Of a DNA stretch of 64,000 nt, positions 60,380 to 64,000 are shown one piece after another (within the stretch, counting starts at the first letter, position 1; the number at the start of each line of letters is the position of its first letter). Location of the stretch: assembly GCA_028023455.1 (NCBI GenBank), contig JAQFVV010000036.1, positions 5,329,576 through 5,393,575 of the forward strand. The letters run 5' to 3'. A program made the position numbers and the translations under genes. A model generated the notes under the pieces. It saw nothing but the letters and a program-made list of their open reading frames with translations, was not told the origin of the DNA and made no database searches. The stretch is from Epiperipatus broadwayi (lineage: Eukaryota; Onychophora; Udeonychophora; Euonychophora; Peripatidae).

Positions 60380-62000
60380 TGACCATAGTGAAAACAACAT
60401 GTTTAATTGTAAATTAAATAAGAATAAAGGGTCTAAGAAAAATAATAAAACTATAATTTATATTATTAATAACATAAGCACAGCATGAACACTTTTTGAT
60501 ATCACAACTCTAAATAAAGTTCAAATCAAATTCAAAATGGATTCAGGATCAGCTGTAATGATAGTAATAGAGAACTGGTGGATGAAATTATTAACTACAA
60601 AAGGCTAAGCTAATATCAATTCTGAAAAAAAATTATAAGTACCAGAAAAAATTGATAACTCTTCTGGGTCAGGCTAAAATAAGAGTTAAATGAGGCTCAA
60701 AAATTGCCTAGTTTCTGCTATTGTTAGCTATAGAGAAACATAGTAATTTGCTAGAAAGATTTTTATAAATTCCAGAGTTATGATATAATGCACATAAACA
60801 AAATAATTGCATACATTTTTATAAAAAAGATTTTCTGAGATTTCTCAAACAATGATAATAAATATAAACACTCTTCAATGAGATTATGGATAGAATAAAC
60901 AGTGAGGTAAGACAAATACCACTTGTATTAAGAAGGATAGTGAATGAATTAGCAACATTGTAAAAAGGACTAATAATTGAATAAACCATGGCATCAGATT
61001 TGGTGACTCTCATAAGACCAGTTATTAAAAATACTAGATAGATTAGAATTTTTCGACATTACAAATGTTTTCTGAATAATGCTCTATTAACTGATTATTG
61101 TCATTTACTGTTTGTTGCATAAATTTTGGCACAATTAACTATGGGCATTTTTTTTTTTCAAAAATAAACTTACAACAATCTATTTATAATTGCAAGTAGA
61201 TGATGATATCACAAAACATTGATATTGATTACTCATAAAGTGACATTTAAAATTAAATGACTTTCATTTGCAATGGCTTTGGCAATATCACTCAAGGAGC
61301 TATCCCATAATTCAATGGTTTAATGAATGCAAGACTATTTACGAACAACATGAGGGCAGTTGTTGGTATCATTCAATAACTCTGTCATTAAAATAACCAT
61401 TAATAAATGCCACTTTTGATTTGAGGAGTTCCAATATTTAGGTTTCAACATAACTAAAAATGGGATTTTTCCTTTAAATAATAATGTTTAAGCAGTTGTA
61501 CATGTAACCATAACTGGTTAATAAAAATGAATTGGAAGCTTTTTAGGTCTGCTCATTTCTTGCAATACTTTTTGGAAATAAGTTGAGCATTTGTACAGAT
61601 TAGTAGATAAGAATATATAATGGGTACAGGAAAGAAATCACACAGATCCATTTGAGGCTTTAAAAAAATAATTACAAAGTCAAAGGACCTAATCCACTCC
61701 TACCCAGAAAAGGAGCATATATTAACATAGTGATGCATTTGTAGTTGTTGTGGGAGATATATTAACTCACAGGAATTAGGATGGAAGTGATCAGCCAATA
61801 GCATTTGCCTCCAAACATGATCTAAAGCAGAATATTACTGCATGTAAATTAAAAGAGAAGTATTAATCCTAATTGCAGCTGCAAAAAAAATTTATCACTG
61901 TACATATGACAGACCATTGCATTTATTTTACAAATGAACTACAAGCCTCTATTAGGCATTTTTATTTCCAAAAAAAATAATACTTATATATACCTATCCA
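60380..62000 (+). pseudogene. Very old Ty3/gypsy gag-pol relic, plus strand
   Basis: Scattered frames preserve ordered pol motifs: MDSGSAVMI (protease, 60538), VDDDITKH (RT, about 61196), QYLGFNIT (RT end, about 61435), DAFVVVVGD (RNase H DAS position, 61731) and PIAFASKH (61795). There are stops throughout and no LTRs were recognised. It is a different and much older insertion than 42207-50802. Confidence 0.6.
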
Positions 62001-62411
62001 TGTATGATTTGATAGTTTAATGTTCTTAGCACATCCAATTTTGAACTAGTTATAGAGAATGAAAGTAAATTCATCTTATAGATGCTTTCTATAAAACTTT
62101 ATATACAACTGACAGTGCTAACAAAGATATAGCAATAGATATTGTTGATTCATTTAATACTAAGTATATAAATAGCCGTATTATAGAAAATTGGACAAGA
62201 CTAACAAGTTTTATAAAACTGGATTTGTAAAATGATGCTATATTCCAGACTACCATCTGTCCATTATCAATATGGCAAAAATGGAGAGAACTGCTCATTT
62301 AAATCAACTATATTATATTGAGTAATAAAATAGTAACATCACTGCAGGAATAGATACAACTGGTGCAATTCTTGCAGAATGAGCATCTAAGCATTGTGCA
62401 AATTAAGATGC

Positions 62412-62490
62412 TTTTAAGCCAATAAACATCATATGATCACCATTTCTTATGCTTGCTTATAACTTATTAAAACAATCAAATGTCTAGGGA
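62412..62490 (+). mobile_element. End of the CATCACATGATCACC TIR family
   Basis: TTAAGCCAATAAACATCATA then TGATCACCATTTCTTATGC. The terminal ~75 bases only. Confidence 0.75.
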
Positions 62491-62654
62491 TCAATAATAA
62501 TATTATAGCTCTGAATTAATAGTGCTTCAAGGTATCATGATGCTAAATCAGACCTCTCCCAATAACAAGGGAAAGATTTTGGTCCACAGCTTTATAATCT
62601 TCAGAACTGACTCACATCAATTTTGCAGGCCTGTAGAAGAATAAACATACTTTC

Positions 62655-62850
62655 TTATATTAAAACAGGCAAAACTCTCTATACATATTGTCACTCAGTG
62701 CAAGTCAGAGTAATCATTGGATACCAGAAGGCTTGTGCATAAAATTTTCATCTAATGCCTACTCATCCAATATCCCCAGACTAGTTTCTGGCTTCTGGCC
62801 TTCATCAGTGAGGAGCTTGGATCTGAGAGCATTGCACCTAGATCTTAGGA
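62655..62850 (+). mobile_element. Single-arm copy of the CATCACATGATCACC family
   Basis: It matches the body sequence from AAAACAGGCAAAACTCTC to GAGAGCATTGCACCTAGATC; both termini are missing. Confidence 0.75.
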
Positions 62851-63059
62851 TTTAATCCAACCCTGCAGCAACCACCTTTCATCTCTACTTAACTACAAAA
62901 CTATGAGTCTTAAATTGAAAACATTGTACTATTTTCAATCCAAGCTCATTGGCCTATATAGTCATATAGGTCTAAACTCAGTTCAGTACCTATACATTTT
63001 GGTGTCTTTTGTTCTTTAATAACCATAACCACCACTATCCTATTAGGCAGGATTGATTT

Positions 63060-63352
63060 TAAGCCAATAAACATCTCATGATCTCAATTTCTTATGCTTG
63101 CTCTTAACTGTTATTTAAACATGCAAAATGCTCTATATGTATTGCCACTCAGTGCAAGCCAGAGTAATCAATGGATGCCAGAAGGCTTGTGCACAAAATC
63201 CCCATCTAGGGCCTACTCATACAATATCCCCAGAGTAGTTTCTGGCTTGTGGCCTTCATCAGTGAGGAGCCTTGGATCTGAGAGCACTGCTGCTAGATCT
63301 TAGGATATAGAGCAAGCATAAAAAATAGTAGTCATGTGATGTTTATTGACTT
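63060..63352. mobile_element. Complete-looking CATCACATGATCACC family element (~293 bp)
   Basis: Left end AAGCCAATAAACATCTCATG ... TTATGCTTGCTC is inverted at the right end (GAGCAAGCATAAAAAATAG ... CATGTGATGTTTATTG). The ~200-base body matches 50815-50998 and 62655-62850. It is non-coding; the ORF at 63094-63303 follows the repeat and is spurious. Confidence 0.8.
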
Positions 63353-64000
63353 TCTTATATTAATAGAAACATTCAAAATGAACATTTGTATAGTGAAAAA
63401 TGATGATTTGGCATCATCAATACACATTAACAGCATGTGTTTGCCATATTTGGCTTGCCAAAAACAATTGTATAATGTAATAGAGCAATGTGCACATCAA
63501 GCTAATTTAAGACTTTATTTAGTAAAAATTCTATAAACCACATATTGATGCCACCATTCCATTTGGTGAAACAGCTTAGCAGAATGAATTATATGAGAAA
63601 TGGAAAAAAACTATACAAAGGTGATAAAGACTTCATAAAGCAAAATTAGGGAAACTGACACACAAGATTATCCAGACTATCATTTCTCCAATCCCAACAC
63701 TTTTCAAAAGAAATCACCAAACAAATTAATGTTCAGGAGATAAATTTGAAACCATATATCTGATATTATAAACTAAGAAACTGTGATTAAAAAGAATGCC
63801 TTCAAATAATTTTCATATAAAAGAAAGAGTGGTATGACAGATATACCCTGAACAAGTATGGATACCATTATTGCAAAAAAGTTGTTAACAATAATGAGAA
63901 TAAATCAAAGTAAAATATACTATAGATATTAGGAACAACTATGGGGAAATTCCAGTTCTTAAAATGAAGATAATTAAACAGGGTAAATTACATATGAACT
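63353..64000. other. AT-rich stretch, no gene seen
   Basis: The short plus-strand ORF at 63336-63536 has protein-like composition in its second half (CLPYLACQKQLYNVIEQCAH) but no recognisable family. Confidence 0.4.

Overview
The window is AT-rich eukaryotic DNA from an invertebrate animal genome. The signs are large non-coding stretches, trinucleotide microsatellites, RTE-type LINEs, Ty3/gypsy LTR elements, tRNA-derived SINEs, fold-back elements and an SR-protein RS-domain exon. A 5S rRNA-like piece has a protostome-like core, so an arthropod or another protostome is plausible, but the species cannot be named from this sequence.

Layout. 1-2930: a SINE 3' end, a microsatellite, then a complete small LTR retroelement (749-bp LTR, 131-bp interior, 749-bp LTR, 5-bp target duplication) with a 28-bp minisatellite inside each LTR. 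3800-4680: two fold-back elements. 5700-5880: one possible unidentified host exon. 6682-9809: a near full-length decayed RTE LINE on the minus strand. 10287-11080: a perfect 397-bp tandem duplication. 11861-12245: a MITE just upstream of the only large intact gene, 12390-15368. This is an intronless nardilysin/insulysin-like M16 protein whose zinc-binding histidines are replaced. 15400-22600: a long gene-poor stretch. 23030-23720: a dead hAT (ZBED/SCAND3-like) transposase relic. 25736-25909: a SINE/5S chimera bounded by a 16-bp target duplication. 26850-34400: several RTE copies, with the RS-domain end of an SR splicing factor between two of them. 35700-36475: a LINE C-terminal zinc-knuckle piece between two (AAT)n arrays. 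37757-38975: an old RTE copy. 41866-42125: a (YTR)n array. 42207-50802: a Ty3/gypsy element on the minus strand with gag, protease, RT, RNase H and integrase all broken, an ATTAC target duplication, and a 3.4-kb insertion in its 3' LTR. 50815-58566: fold-back elements, more RTE fragments, a hAT MITE with an 8-bp duplication, and two SINEs. 58800-64000: a fold-back element, a very old plus-strand gypsy relic, and more copies of a TIR family.

How it fits together. Most recognisable sequence is mobile DNA, and the elements are often nested. RTE copies are repeated, gypsy-type LTRs share a polypurine tract pattern, and TIR elements sit in or next to other elements. Between paired LTRs many differences are CG-to-TG or CG-to-CA, which suggests past cytosine methylation of transposons. 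The single candidate for a functioning protein-coding gene is the M16 pseudo-protease. No bacterial-type genes, functional RNA genes or CRISPR arrays were seen. All calls come from reading the sequence and translations; no database search was made.
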